Below, piece by piece: positions 23,483 to 35,069 of a DNA stretch of 64,000 nt. The stretch's first letter is position 1; each line of letters begins with the position of its first letter. The position numbers and the translations under genes are program-made. Origin of the DNA: Larix kaempferi (taxonomy: Eukaryota > Streptophyta > Pinopsida > Pinales > Pinaceae); contig BSBM01000636.1 of the NCBI GenBank assembly GCA_027924585.1, positions 5,844,001 through 5,908,000 of the forward strand, read 5' to 3'. Under the pieces are notes generated by a model. That model had not been told where the DNA came from, made no database searches, and worked only from the letters and a program-made list of their open reading frames with translations.

Positions 23483-25045
23483 TTACGCGTAGAAGCGTTT
23501 GAGGTATAGCCCATTACGGGGCCGTTCCAATGGCGTGCCATCACAATCGACGAGTTCATAGGCTCCTTTCTCCAAGACACGTTTTACAACAAAGGGGTCG
23601 TACCACATAGATTCTAGTTTTCCTTTTCCGAGTTTATCGTGCATTTGATCATATGTGAGTACAAGGTCGCCTTCATTGAAAATCCGAGGTTGAATGGATT
23701 TGTCATACTGAGCTTTGACGCGTTTTTTATGAGCTTCGTTGGCTAAAGCAGCATCGCGACGGGTTTCATCTAGCTTGGCTAGGTATAGAAACCGTTCCTC
23801 TTCGAAAGTGGTGTGGGGAAGTAGCTCTATGGCTGTCTTAAGTGATGGAATTTCACATTCAATCGGTAAAATGGCTTCTAGGCCATACACCAGTTGGAAT
23901 GGTGTAAACCCAGTAGCACTTTTTACTGAGGTTCGGTATGCCCATAGTGCTAAAAATAGAGCTGAGTGCCAGTTGGATTTCTGGGTACCCACAATATGCT
24001 GAATCGTTCGTTTTAGGACTTTGTTAATGGCTTCAACTTGGCCATTGGCTTGTGGGTAGTACAGGGTTGAGTTTTCATGGCGAAAACCCAACTTGGCACT
24101 TAGTTCCTCGATCATATGGTTCCTGAAGTGGGAGCCATGATCGGTCACAATGGATTGTGGGACACCAAATCTAGCTATAATGTGATTGAATATGAATTGT
24201 GCTGCTGTTTTACCGTCCTCAGCATAAGTAGGCATCACTCTAGCCCATTTTGTGAAATAATCGACAACTACTATGACATAGCTATGCCCCCTGGCTGAAG
24301 TGGGCTTACAGTGTATGAAATCTATTCCCCATTTGGAAAAAGGGCCAACGGCAATAACAGGATGGAGTGGAGCAGGGTGCGAGCGTGATTTACTATGAAA
24401 GAATTGACATGGTGGACATTTCTTGACCATTTCAATGCAGTCTTTGAAAATTGAGGGCCAGAAATATCCTACTCGCAGTATTTTCTGGGCCGTAGCCATC
24501 CCAGAGAGATGACCACCACATGCTCCAGCGTGGCAGTCATTAAGAATGCGTTTCGCCTCATCTAGGGTCAAACAGCGTCGAAGAACGGTGTCGACACCAC
24601 ATCGATAAAGAGTATCGTTGACTATGAGGTAGTATTTTGCGTGATGTCGGATGCGTCGACGTTCATCGCGAGTGAGGTCGGGGTGGAAGCATTGGGTTTG
24701 GAGATATAATAGAATATCCCCGTACCACGGATCAGACGTGCTAATGAGGAACAACGATTCATCAGGTAGAGAATCGATGGGCTCGGATTGCTCGGTAGAA
24801 CGGGGAAAGTTACAAATCAACTCAGCAAAGACCAAAGAATTCTTGGACTTGGCTTTGACAAATTCCAAGTCAAACTCTTGAAGGATGACGATCCAACGAG
24901 AATATTTTCCCCCAAGCACTTGACGCGTGAGGATATAATACATTGGATTGAAATCGGCTATAACAATGGTCCGGCGGAGTAGAATGTAATGACGAAATCT
25001 CTGGACAGCGAACACTGTTGCCAGAGCCAGTTTTTCAACATGTGA
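23483..25045 (-). pseudogene. Gypsy-A RNase H end and integrase
   Basis: Follows in frame after a TAG at 25046-25048. First comes the end of the native RNase H and connection region (KYSRWIVILQEFDLEFV). Integrase follows with its HHCC zinc site (H...H in CHAGACGGHLSG, then CPPCQ) and the DDE triad: Asp in KWGIDFIH, Asp in SIVTDHGSHF, Glu in NGQVEAINKVLKR. The C-terminal part (GDLVLTYDQM, PFVVKRVLEKGAYEL) is the usual DNA-binding region; I see no chromodomain, consistent with a non-chromovirus lineage. It stops at 23483, and the second RNase H starts 122 bp further on. Confidence 0.9.
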
Positions 25046-26443
25046 CTAACGAGTTTCGGAGTCGAGAAGACTCTTACTAAGATAGTATACCACATGTTCT
25101 ATGTCGTTGTGGTCTTCCTGGACTAGCACCATACCGATGGTGGAAGTCGAAGCTGCGAGATAAAGAATGTAATCCCGTGTGTAATCAGGGGGTTGGATCA
25201 CAGGATCTTTGGTTAAGGCTGCCTTTAGATTATCAAAGGAGCATTGGGCTTCGTCATCCCAGATAAAGGGAACGTTCTTCTTGAGAAGCCTCATATAGCC
25301 TTTTGTTATCTCGAAAAGATTACAGATGAAACGACATAGAAAGTTTGCATGCCCTTGCAAACTTTGAAGTTATGGAATGTTTGTGGGGGAAGACAGGGCT
25401 AAGATAGTTTCTACCTTCGCAGGATCTAAGCGTATCCCACTTTTGGAGATTATGAATCCCAAAAAAATTTCGGCTTCTACGCAAAATACGCACTTATGCG
25501 GATTCAAACGTATATTGTAGAGACGACACCTTTCAAAAATGGCACTTAAGTGGTTAGGATGGTCTTCCCGGGTCCGAGAGTGAGCGGGAAGATCATCAAG
25601 ATATGGTTCTACAATATGTTTGATGTCGTGAAATGCGTATGACATCGCCCATTGGAAAGTTGCCCCGACATTTTTAAGGCCAAAAGGTAACTTTCGATAT
25701 GCGAAAATCCCCCAAGGGCAGATAAAGGTTGTTTTGTGCTGGTCGACTGGGAGGATATCGATCTGATTATAGCCAGAAAAGCCATCCATAAATGAAAAGA
25801 TGACACTCCCGACACAGTTATCGATGATCTGGTCGATGAACGGAGTTGGGTAGTTGTCCTTTGGACATGCTTTGTTCAAGTCGCGGTAATCGACACAGAC
25901 TCTAATCGTTCCCTGTTTCTTGGCTACGGGAACGATGTTAGATACCCACTCTATCAATGGGACAGGATAGATAAAACCAACTCGCAAAAGTTTTTCAACT
26001 TCTGCTTTAATAGCGGCTGCCTTACGAGGATGGACGGGTCGAAGTTTTTGTCGAACAGGTCGGGTGCCAGGGAAGGTTGGAATTTCACGGACCACAATTG
26101 AGGGATCTATTCCTGGCATTTCTTCATAACTCCAAGCAAAAAAATCGCGGAAGGTTTTGAAGTAGGCACTGTAGAACTCCATTTCGAGGGGAGTACATGT
26201 TTTTCCAATGTGTATGTTTTCCACGATACCAGGCTTCACTGAAATATCTATGGGAGTGGTTGCCATAAGGTTAGCCAAGTTTCCTTCGGAAAATACCTCG
26301 TCGAGGGAAGTGGGGAACTTGGTTTGAACCATCCCAAGTGAAGTACTAGGTTTTGTATCGGGCTCAAGAGTCTGAATAGTGGGCAATGAAGATTGATGAT
26401 GAAAATCTCCCCATGGTGGCTCATCACCGCACATAACCTCCAT
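25046..26443 (-). pseudogene. Gypsy-A reverse transcriptase and degenerate RNase H
   Basis: RT motifs in order: VRQKLRPVHPRKAAAIKAEV, RVCVDYRDLNKACPKDNYP, FSFMDGFSGYNQI (first catalytic Asp), and EPYLDDLPAHSR (YLDD active site). After a TAA at 25370-25372 the frame resumes with LQGHANFLCRFI and the native RNase H (ILYLAASTSTIGMVLVQED). There the usual first catalytic Asp of the DAS motif is replaced, reading AST. The fragment ends at a TAG at 25046-25048, in the middle of the conserved SETR.SHVEKLALA motif. RT and integrase share one frame broken only by these two stops. It copies element RNA into DNA in the cytoplasmic particle. Confidence 0.92.
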
Positions 26444-26494
26444 AATTGATTCGTCAGTGAGAAAAATCCAATTCAGAGGATCGATAAGTGGTGG

Positions 26495-28410
26495 TTATGA
26501 ATGAGTCTCAGACGAGAGTTGTGCCACGGTGTGATGGGTAGAACAGTCGACCCAATCGGTGGCTGATTGGATTGCTTCATACGCTGCGAGGTTTCTATTT
26601 AAAGGCATAGAGTTGCCGTAGTCTTCAATCTGAGCAGGACTCGGAATCACCCATGAATCATTGGAAGGGGTGACATTCGATGAAATCATGTTGACTGGTT
26701 GAACATGGGTCCCCAACTCTGGAAAAACTCGAATAAGGGAAGAATCCTTCATGAGACCAACACCAATGTCTTGGAACCGGTACCGAGGTTGATCCAATAA
26801 CGGGACGGTGTTGGCGTATTTCGAATGAGAGTCTGGGATACAGTAATCAAGTTGATCAATGGTGACAATTTTCCCTTCATGAGGAAATTGCACAATCTGG
26901 AAGACTGTAGATGCTATGGCGGTCATGGCGTAAAACCAGTTCCGTCCAAGTAGAAGATTGTAATCTAATGGTGCATCTATGACTTCAATGTGTACGGATA
27001 CTGTTTTGCCCCCCAGTTCAACACCAATTGAGGGAATGAGTCCATAAGGTTGAAAACCGTGTCCATCAAACGCCCTGAGAGTAGTGGGAGAAGTCGTGAC
27101 TTCGGGTGAGCCTAAGGCTCTCCAGCAATTCAAAGACATGATCGACTTGGAAGCGCCTTCATCTAAAACAGTGAGATGGATGCTATTTCCACGGATTTTT
27201 GTGTGAACCTCGAAGGCTAACTGGTGAGACAGCCGAGGTTTGGCGTGTTCCAAGTTAAACATAATAGAGTTTGAAGTATCTGGGTCTATTGTCCCCAGTG
27301 CTGAAAGTAAGGTTCTACGCTGCGTGGGGCAGTGTTGGAGAACCTCGAGAGTCGACATGGCGCAAGGTGCTTGAGCTAAAGCCTCAACAATGTTGTAATT
27401 TTTGGCAGCTCGCGCATTGGGATTAAATGTCGCCTTTCGTATGGTGCCCTTGGGTGGGCGTAGCACTGTGTCCGTAAGCGGTCTCTCGATATGGAGATGG
27501 CCGGTAGGGGGGGGAATAGGAGTCGGATCTTCAACAGGCGATTTTCCTTTGGCTATCTCTGATTGTTTGTTTGAACTTGGAGGGTTCTCATATGTCTTTG
27601 AACGAGTGGTTATATGAATCTCCTCATTACTCGTCATCAGGATTTCGCGATTTGTGGACGTCTCTCCGCGGGTTGGGTTGGTCGGGTTGCCCCCCTGTGG
27701 GGTTTCTTGGGCAACCATCTGCTGTTGCTGTTGAGGGAAAGGGTCAGTTAACACTACCGGGTGAGAGGATCCTTTAACGAATTTGTTGACCTCGTCCTTG
27801 TAGGGACAGTCACGCGTGTAGTGATCGTCTTGACAAATTAGGCAGGGAAACTTAGCCTTTCGGCGTGGTTTCTGGTCGTTGTGGGTGGGTTGTGGCTTGG
27901 GGTTCTCCTGCTCGTTCTTCTTGGATTTACCATGATTGTTTTTCTTCTTTCCTCTGGATGGTTGTGACGTATATTGAACTGCGTTCACTTCGGAGGAAAT
28001 AGCAGGAGAAGTAGTAGCTTTTGAAGCAGCCTGAGGTAGAGCGGGGGAAGTAGAAGCTTGTTGTCCCGTCGAGTTGATAGTAGGCTGGGCCTTGACTGAA
28101 CTGATAATCCCGTCAATGGGGGGTTCAGTGGTAGGTTTCGTTGGATCAGTGGTAACGCGGCGGCATGGGGAAGAAGTTCGTGTAAAGTGTCGGATTGGGT
28201 GTATACCAAATCCATGTACTGAGCTTCTGAGATGGCTTGTTCTTCTATAATCGGCCCGCGCATAGCGATGTCTATGGCTATGGGAGGCAAAAAGGATTTT
28301 GTGAACCAATCAACGAGTAGCTGATCTGGAATGGGTGCCTTGATTAGCCTACGGCGTCGACACCACTCATGGATGTGATCCGAAATGTGCGTAGAAGTGG
28401 TTTGACGCAA
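26495..28410 (-). pseudogene. Gypsy-A gag C-terminus, zinc knuckle and protease
   Basis: The first frame (28410-27985) carries the gag end (HIHEWCRRRRLIKAPIPDQL). After a one-base shift near 28170 the second frame runs to 26495. It has a basic Lys-rich stretch, a zinc knuckle CLICQDDHYTRDC (CX2CX3HX4C), a polar Gln/Pro/Thr linker, then the aspartic protease: VLDEGASKSIMSL, and LDYNLLLGRNW near its end. The active-site triplet is D-E-G rather than the usual D-S-G or D-T-G. A TAA at 26495-26497 separates it from pol in the same frame. Family B carries a homologous protease at 51378-51905 with the same triplet. Confidence 0.85.
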
Positions 28411-28422
28411 TGAGGTTAACAG

Positions 28423-30408
28423 TTATGTTCCAGTCTCATATCGGATGGGGAGCTGGAAATGGGTCAGAAAATGCATAGCCAAAGTGTTGAAATCACGGAA
28501 AGAGTGTTGTGGCAGCTCGATGTACCATTTTGCTTCCGTGCCAGTAAGCGTACGTTGGAAGAGCCGAAGTCGAATGGAATCGTCCATCAAGGAGTTGGAT
28601 GAACACCAAAGATGGAAAGTCATTACGTGATTCTTGGGGTCTTCCCCGGGCTTAGCATCGAACTTGGGAATGTCTGATGGAAGTTTGGCTAGAATGGGTG
28701 GCCAGTGAGGTTCATGCCATATAGGATCGTTAATGAGCCTCGACAAATCAGGTAAGTCTAATGTGGCCAAAAAGGGAAGTTGACGATTAGTCTGCGGGTA
28801 TGAGTAATAACCGTGCGGTGCAGAGAAACCTGGGGGGCCCTGCATAGCGTACTGTTGCTTGTTATACCCATATGTGTTTCCCGAGGGGTACTGCTGGAAG
28901 TTCTGTGGGTAGTAAGCCATCTGGTTAACCGGTTGAGTGTTGATAATCGGTTGGTGGATGTTTTGCTGAGTGGGGATGGTAGGTATGGTACCCTGGGGTT
29001 GCTGAAACCCAGGAATGGTTGCTGCTCCTGGTTGGGTAAAAGTTCCTTGGAGTTGTTGTGTTCCAGGGATGGTACCATTGTATTGAGTGAGTGGAGGGTT
29101 TCCCATAGCAGGGTTGGGGGGTGGCTGCGATGGTGGTGTCCATGGAAGGCTTGTTCCTCCTTGAGGAGCGTGTGGAAATTGAAGGGATGGGTTCCATGGA
29201 GTTGTAGCAGCTGAATGGTAAGGGAAGCCAAAATTCAAGTTCGTGGGAATCTGAGATTTCTCCCCAGCTTGGTTCCAGTTTCCAAATAGTGAGTACCCCC
29301 CACTCTTTGGGATTTGAGATTCCCAAGAAGGAAGCATACCTGACGGGGGATGTTGAGGATGAGGCTCAGTTGGAATGCCGGTATAAGGTTTCCCGCTACA
29401 AGGTGTGTTGTACATACCATACTGAGCAGATGCTACTGGTTGGGAGGGTTGTTGGATGGAGCCAATGGGTTGTCCTCCAACAGATGGGTTGGATGGCCCT
29501 ATAGGAGGAGGTTGTTAACTAGGTACGGGGTTCCCAACAAAGGGTTGTCCTCCAACTGGTTGGGTTGATGGCCCACCAGGGGGAGTTTGGTTGTTGGAGT
29601 TGGGGACTACGGCAGTCGGTTGTCCACCTCCTGAGATGGTGTAAATAGTGGCCGAAGGTGATCCTCCAGTCAAAACGAAAGATCCAGCAGTATGACTTGG
29701 TGTTCTTCCGCCGCTAGCCAAATATGATAGTGTCGATTGGTCTACGGTTCCAAAAGTGTCGATTTGTGGAGGGGGTCTTCCATATCTGACAGGCGAGGAT
29801 GGAGAAAAAATTGGGTTATCCCTCATAGAATGTGCACCAAAAATGGGTGATGGTAGCAAATGTGGGGAATTTAACCCAGGGGTATCAGTGTCGTCCATAG
29901 CATGCTCAATGATAGGAGGACCGTCGAAGACTGGGTCCGGGTTCATGTCCTGGAAAGGGTTTTCGGGGTCCGACGGGGACCTAGGTATAGTAATGTTTGA
30001 AGGTCCGGAACCGTCTGCATAGGAGTGATGGAACTCTGTGCTAGACGGGATGTTGGGATCCCGATAGTCAGAAGGACGAGTAACAGGGGGATATCTAGAA
30101 GCTGTCGAGAGCATTTGCTCTGTGTCGCGTTTAAACCGTGCCGATATTAACGGGGAATTTGCTAGACTAAGCATACTAGACTGGATGGAGGCCATGATCT
30201 CATGTCCCGGAGGAAGGTTGCGGAGAGATATGGTGCGAGGTACGTTGCTAGAAGAACTGGTTTCCTGCGGATGAACTCTGGGTGGCGTGGTGATAACAGG
30301 CGGAAGCTCCGCTTGGGAAGTGATGAAGCCATAATCAGGTTCAAAAGGTGTGTCAGGAAGTCGAGTATCTTCAATAATTTTGATGTACCCGCTTGGGACT
30401 GAAATCAA
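28423..30408 (-). pseudogene. Gypsy-A gag
   Basis: One frame with an internal TAA at 29515-29517 and a second TAA at its end (28423-28425), after which gag continues at 28410. The N-terminal two thirds is low complexity, rich in Pro, Gln, Ser and Gly. The conserved gag core follows (FLATLDLPDLSRLINDP, LPSDIPKFDAKPGEDPKNHV, LWCSSNSLMDDSIRLRLFQRTL, KWYIELPQHSFRDFNTLAM), similar to plant 'retrotransposon gag' domains. The same core recurs at 50071-50390 in the B copy. Opposite-strand frames here (such as 28813-29214) are shadows. Gag forms the virus-like particle. Confidence 0.85.
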
Positions 30409-30866
30409 GCCAGGTATATCCTGGTCGGATCCTTCGGTGGTGCCAACAGATCCGTTTGTGTCATCGTGAAAAGTGTCTGGTGGACGGGAGGTGTTGACAT
30501 CAGGGTGACATCAGGTAGGAGGATGACCTCTGGTCTAGTATTTTGGGCTGTACTAGATTCAGCCGCTGTAATGTTGTCCACTGTGGCAGATATATCTAGA
30601 ATAACAGTGGGTGAAGTGACAATGGAAATCTCAGATATGCTAGTGGTTGCAGAAGCTGCAAGAGATTCTGAGACTGTGCTGTGAGTAACAATTACAGGCG
30701 GAACTGATGGTGTAGTATGTATCGGCAGTGGAATGTTCCATCGACCAGCACCGCGGCCAAGAGGAGCGGGAATGCGTGATGCAAGTGGACCGGAGGTCCG
30801 TGGCGGTGGTGGTGGTGGAGGGATTTTTCCATGTACTCGTCGTGATCTTCGTGGTGGTTCTGACAT
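30405..30866 (-). CDS. Pro-rich N-terminal ORF of Gypsy-A gag
   Basis: 153 codons starting MSEPPRRSRRVHGKIPPPPP, with an Arg-rich start, a run of eight prolines and a Ser/Thr-rich remainder. It overlaps the start of the next frame (30408) by four bases in a different frame, and the sense continues there (GLISVPSGYIKI), so this was probably the N-terminus of gag before a frameshift near 30425. No domain recognised. Confidence 0.55.
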   Translation of the reverse strand: MSEPPRRSRRVHGKIPPPPPPPRTSGPLASRIPAPLGRGAGRWNIPLPIHTTPSVPPVIVTHSTVSESLAASATTSISEISIVTSPTVILDISATVDNITAAESSTAQNTRPEVILLPDVTLMSTPPVHQTLFTMTQTDLLAPPKDPTRIYLA

Positions 30867-32657
30867 GATGATAGGAAAATGAAAACCAGGGGCAGTTTCG
30901 TAACAAAGAACTCAAAAACTCTAATGCAACCAAGTGTGCAGAAGAGGAGCTAGAAAAAGCAAGGCTCGCAGGCCAAAAAAACAAGCTCTAAAATCTATAC
31001 TGAGACCGGTGTCTCAGTAAGCGAGCTGATAAAAAGAATGGCCAGAATGCCAACAAGCAGTCACTAAAAAGAAAAATGACCCTCTATAAAGATGAGATAA
31101 CAAGCAAACTCCTCAACAAGCTGTATCCTTCGCAAGGTGATGAAATCCAAGTCGAACAATACAACGTGAGAGACTGATATGAGAAGGATATCCCTCTACC
31201 GAAAGGGATCCTGGGTAAAAGAGCCCTAGTAGAATAGTCACTAAGCTACCTCGTTCATGACACGTTGGAAAAGGTTTTGGGCACTTCTGCCTTCCGAGGA
31301 AGACAATGATCGATGTTGCCTTAGGGCTAAGTGGAGTGCGGCATTCCACAGAGTCCGTCCGGTTCTCAATCTCGCGGCCGTTTAACCCCTGAAAGTTAAA
31401 AACAGTCAGGAGGCCCCTCCACAAACTAGCTGTGACCGTGTCAATAAATACTAGAGGATTTTAGTTCCCTAGAGGACAACAACTATGTTTCAGATGAAAA
31501 TGACAAGGGGGAATTATTTTGATGCCTATCTCCGGTGTCCTACCTAACTACCAAATTCTTTTGATTTCCTCAAGTGAGGTTAATGTTGTTTTAGTTAGGG
31601 AGATTAATTTTAGTGGTTGTATTACTCAATCGGGTAAACGGACGTGAAACTTGGTGGTGTTATGACGACCCAAACCATGCAAATGAGAATGAATCGAAAT
31701 AAGCCTTGTATTCGATGAAAACTAGCTATGGAAGAGAGAGAGTTCTTCGATCATAAATGCATGAAATTTTTCACAAGCAATAAAAAACCAAAACAAGAAT
31801 TTTTTTTCTTTTTTCTTTTTTCTTTTTTGCAAATAGAGCCAAACTGAAATACACACTTCTTTCCAATTCACTGATCCTACAACTAAGATGCTTCAAATAT
31901 GGGAATTTCTATGGCAAATTTCAATCGTTAACTTCCTAATGCACAATGATGCTACTAGACCATTTTAATCAAAATAACACAAATGTTTTCCAATGATGAC
32001 TTTCAATATGGATTTTAATGAAAATAATGGAAACACTGTGACTATGAAAGCTACACAATTTAGTGACAGAGAACAGTAGTAATGGTCTGGTTGTGATGGG
32101 AAGATCAAACCAATGCACTCAAAGTGAAGGGGTGACCCTATGTGCCAATAATGCCACTAATTCACACAATAACCAAGCTCTCAACAAGGAAATAAACACA
32201 CCACACAGACTGTATAATGGACAGGATGGTAACAGGCAACAACAAACACTACCTAAGGCAGAGAAAGATGAAAAATGACTCAGGAAACCAAGCAGGGAGA
32301 AAAAATTTACAGTATGCAGACACTACCGCGTTTCAGAATAAGGCTATGGCGCGGTACTGTTAAACTACCACTCTGGTACTAACTCAGGATACGCGGTACT
32401 ACCGCGCTGTAGTCAATGCAGAGGGCGCGGTACTGTGGCAAAGTGTGGAAAAGCGCAACTTTTGAAAAGGAAGATGAAATTTTCAGGGTTGCTGCAGACC
32501 CAGAGGACTCAATGATCACACAGGGAGGAAAAATACAGAGAGGAGGGGTGAATAAAGGTCAAAAAAGACCAAAATTCAATACTGGTTTGGAGAGCAATAA
32601 AAAATCACAATCAAAAGATGGATGACAGTGAACTCAATCAATCAAATGGAATTCAAA
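30867..32657 (-). other. 5' leader of Gypsy-A
   Basis: The 1.8-kb untranslated region lies between the primer site and the first ORF. It holds a T-rich run (31801-31826) and, near the primer site, a cluster of GC-rich GTAC motifs (32318-32440). The 103-codon frame at 31113-31424 has no recognised domain. Confidence 0.6.
32318..32440. promoter_or_regulatory. cluster of GTAC-centred palindromic motifs in the leader
   Basis: Includes actaccgcgtttc, ggcgcggtactgtt, acgcggtactaccgcgct (arms GCGGTA and TACCGC around one base, at about 32392-32405) and gggcgcggtactgtgg. The same motif type occurs in both LTRs and beside the opposite-strand gene. Confidence 0.45.
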
Positions 32658-32672
32658 CCAGTGGAGTCGCCA
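32658..32672 (-). other. primer-binding site of Gypsy-A
   Basis: The minus strand reads TGGCGACTCCACTGG, four bases after the 5' LTR. It is nearly the same as the family-B site at 3637. The donor tRNA was not identified. Confidence 0.8.
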
Positions 32673-32676
32673 TTCT

Positions 32677-33651
32677 TGTTGGTAGAATTTTTCCCTACCG
32701 ATAAGTCAAAATTCTCTTAACTTAAAGCAGATTTCTAACTGACTCTAAGATAAGAACAAAACTAAACAAATGCTACCTTGAATCTCCTGAACTAATTTCC
32801 ACGACAAGATTAAACACATTCAGAAGAGATGAAAGACATAACTCACCTTTCAACCTGACGTTTGTCCCACTTCTAACTCTTGATCCCAAAGCTCCAATGT
32901 AGAACCTGTTGAAATCAACAAAGAACAAGCATGCAAGCTTCCAAATACCTTGAAGTAAAGATTAAGTTCAAATCTAGACTAGATACATTCCATGTCAGAA
33001 ACTTATACAATACACATGAAATGGAAAAAAAAAGACAAGTTATTCTTATTACAAACTTGAAGAATGCTTACAAAGGTTGCTTGATGTCCAAGCCAATCCT
33101 CCAGCTCCAAGTACTTCCTCCTCTAGCTATCTCCACAAGGCTGCAAGATCATACGTTTGATACCTATAAGAGTCCTCCCCTTTGCTCATGGAATGCCTCT
33201 CTTTTATAGTGTGTGGTAGGGTTAACCAACAAGAGAGAAGGGTGGATCTAGGGAGAGTTAAGTGGATCAGGCCTACTAATCACTGAAAGTGAGTTAGGAT
33301 CGAATCAGGGACCCTAATCCTCAAAAATCTCTCAAAAATCAAAATCCCACAAGCCATGGCAAAAAGGCTAAAAAAGGTGTACCGCGCCCCCAGAACAAAG
33401 CATAACACGGTAGTACCGCGTGGCAGGGACAGAGCATAGCGCGGTAGTACGGACTACCACGCACCTAAAACTGAGCAAGGCGCGGTAGTGTAGGTAAATG
33501 AAGTCTTGGCTAGGTTGATTCTTGACTGGGTAGATTTGCCTTCAAGGATCAATCATCATTTGTCTCTTCTGGGTGGTTTAAACAGTAGGGGAAGTGTCGT
33601 AAACTCTTTTTGTGGTGGAGATGCGACACTGTGGAATATAGAGGTATAACA
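32677..33651 (-). repeat. 5' LTR of Gypsy-A
   Basis: 975 bp. A TATA-like ACTATAAAAG lies on the minus strand at 33201-33210, a plausible start for the element's RNA. Positions 33378-33490 carry cggtagtaccgcg, gcgcggtagtacgg and gcgcggtagtg. The plus-strand right edge is followed by the target duplication GTTTC. Confidence 0.95.
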
Positions 33652-33656
33652 GTTTC

Positions 33657-34948
33657 TCAATTGATACCCATCCTCATAACTTGAAGAAGCTCGAAGAATT
33701 GGATTATGTATAAATTGTAAATGAACTATTATGACTAATCTTGTTCGTTAGCAATTCAACTAGTGCTTTGTAAGAGACATTAAGCAATATGATCATTGTT
33801 CAATGCTTCTTAAAGTGGTATATGTTGTGGTCTCCATTCCATATATTGGAAATGCATGGGTCAGGGCAATGATGTCCAGTCCTTCTCCTGGTGTCAAAGC
33901 TGAGCTTTCGGATAGCTTATCTACATGGAAGATCAAGTAATTAGATGTTATTAAACATATTATGGATATGATTATTTTGCAGTTTTCTGGAAATCTCCTG
34001 CTTTCTCTACTGCAAAATCAATTAATATTATATAATGAGTATGTAAATCACTACTGTCTGATATCTTTAAACTATTTTGTGGTCTCTTATCAATGTAAAT
34101 CACTACTGTGTGATATATTTAACTTATTTTGTGGTTTCTTATCATAATTGATAGTAGTATAAAATCTCCTCTTCTTTACTTGAAAATTTACTAATTGTTG
34201 TAAAATTTATAAAAACTGCTTCTCTCTGCTGGTTTTTGGAATAGCAAGTAAGATTAAAATTTTTGAAATAGTTTCTCTATTACAAAATCAATTATGACCA
34301 GATAAACCTATATTATGGCTCTTACAATAGCTTATAAAATCTCCTCAATTCTCTATTACAAAATCTACTCAATCTTCTAAAACTATAAAATCCTCTTCTC
34401 TATGGTTATCTTCTTGATTTTTTGGAATAGTTACTAAGATTATAAAATCTCAATTTGTTCTCTTCTCTATTGAAAAATCAGTTAATATGTGAATATAGAA
34501 GAATCAATTAATATATAAATCTATTAGTATGTAAATAAATATGCCTCGATATTACATGATTTTTTCTTTGGTAGTATTGGCAATGACATATGCCAATGAC
34601 CACATAGGGATAATGGGTATTTGTGGACACTGTTCATGGGTAAGAGTTATACTGATTTTGCTTCACCAAAAGCTAGTTGTGAAAGACATAAATTAATGAC
34701 CAAGATCCAGAGGCAGAGTCATCTGACAAGAGAATAAAATAGATCTGAAAATGCTACTAATTTAAAAGGTCCAATAACAAAGACTAGACCTTTTCCTACT
34801 TTCTGTAACTGTAAAATCTCATCTCATCCCTAAACAAGGACGAACAGACTAATAACATATCTAAACAACGAACAGTATACAAGAACTTAATTAATTTGTG
34901 ATGATGAAAGGACTATAATTCATGATGATTGAAGTGTTAACTAATTAC
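33657..34948. other. AT-rich DNA between Gypsy-A and the aquaporin fragment
   Basis: No gene recognised. A 52-bp direct duplication lies at 34043-34094 and 34095-34146 ('gtaaatcactactgt...'), followed by loose repeats of 'tctctattacaaaatcaatta'. Further exons of the aquaporin fragment were searched for on the minus strand (an NPA motif) and not found. Confidence 0.45.
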
Positions 34949-35069
34949 CAACTTCCGTGGCTGATCCCACGCCTGCAAACAAAAAAAGGAAAGTGCAAAC
35001 GAGTTCTGCAACAGTTTCCCTTATAGAATATGCTTCAGTGGCCTCTTCCACATGTCCTAACTTGGGCAT
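34949..35069 (-). pseudogene. first-exon-like fragment of a tonoplast-type aquaporin (TIP)
   Basis: The minus strand encodes 40 residues from [15 protein letters not shown] to AGVGSATEV, including [20 protein letters not shown]. This is the N-terminal tail and first membrane helix of TIP-type major intrinsic proteins (family form: AEF..TFLFVFAGVGSA). It ends at a donor-like G|GTAATTAG. No NPA motif or later helix follows within 1.3 kb, so it is a fragment or a gene with a very long intron. The short length keeps confidence moderate. The overlapping plus-strand frame (34957-35214) looks like a shadow. Confidence 0.55.

Larger units (their letters stand above)
18796..33651 (-). mobile_element. 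Gypsy-A: near full-length Ty3/gypsy element, Tat-like, with second RNase H and opposite-strand gene
   Basis: Two 975-bp LTRs (18796-19770, 32677-33651) start TGTTGG and end ATAACA on the plus strand. They are flanked by the 5-bp duplication GTTTC (18791-18795 and 33652-33656). Counting by eye, the LTRs differ at about 28 positions, so the insertion is of moderate age. In element order (minus strand): 5' LTR, primer site, 1.8-kb leader, Pro-rich ORF, gag, zinc knuckle and protease, RT, degenerate RNase H, integrase, separate second RNase H, opposite-strand spliced gene, spacer, purine tract, 3' LTR. Several stops and frameshifts make this copy inactive, yet pol is almost one open frame. Confidence 0.95.

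Noticed and set aside
28813-29214. 133-codon ORFs on either strand inside Gypsy-A gag
   Set aside because: They are shadows of the low-complexity Pro/Gln-rich gag frame at 28423-29415.
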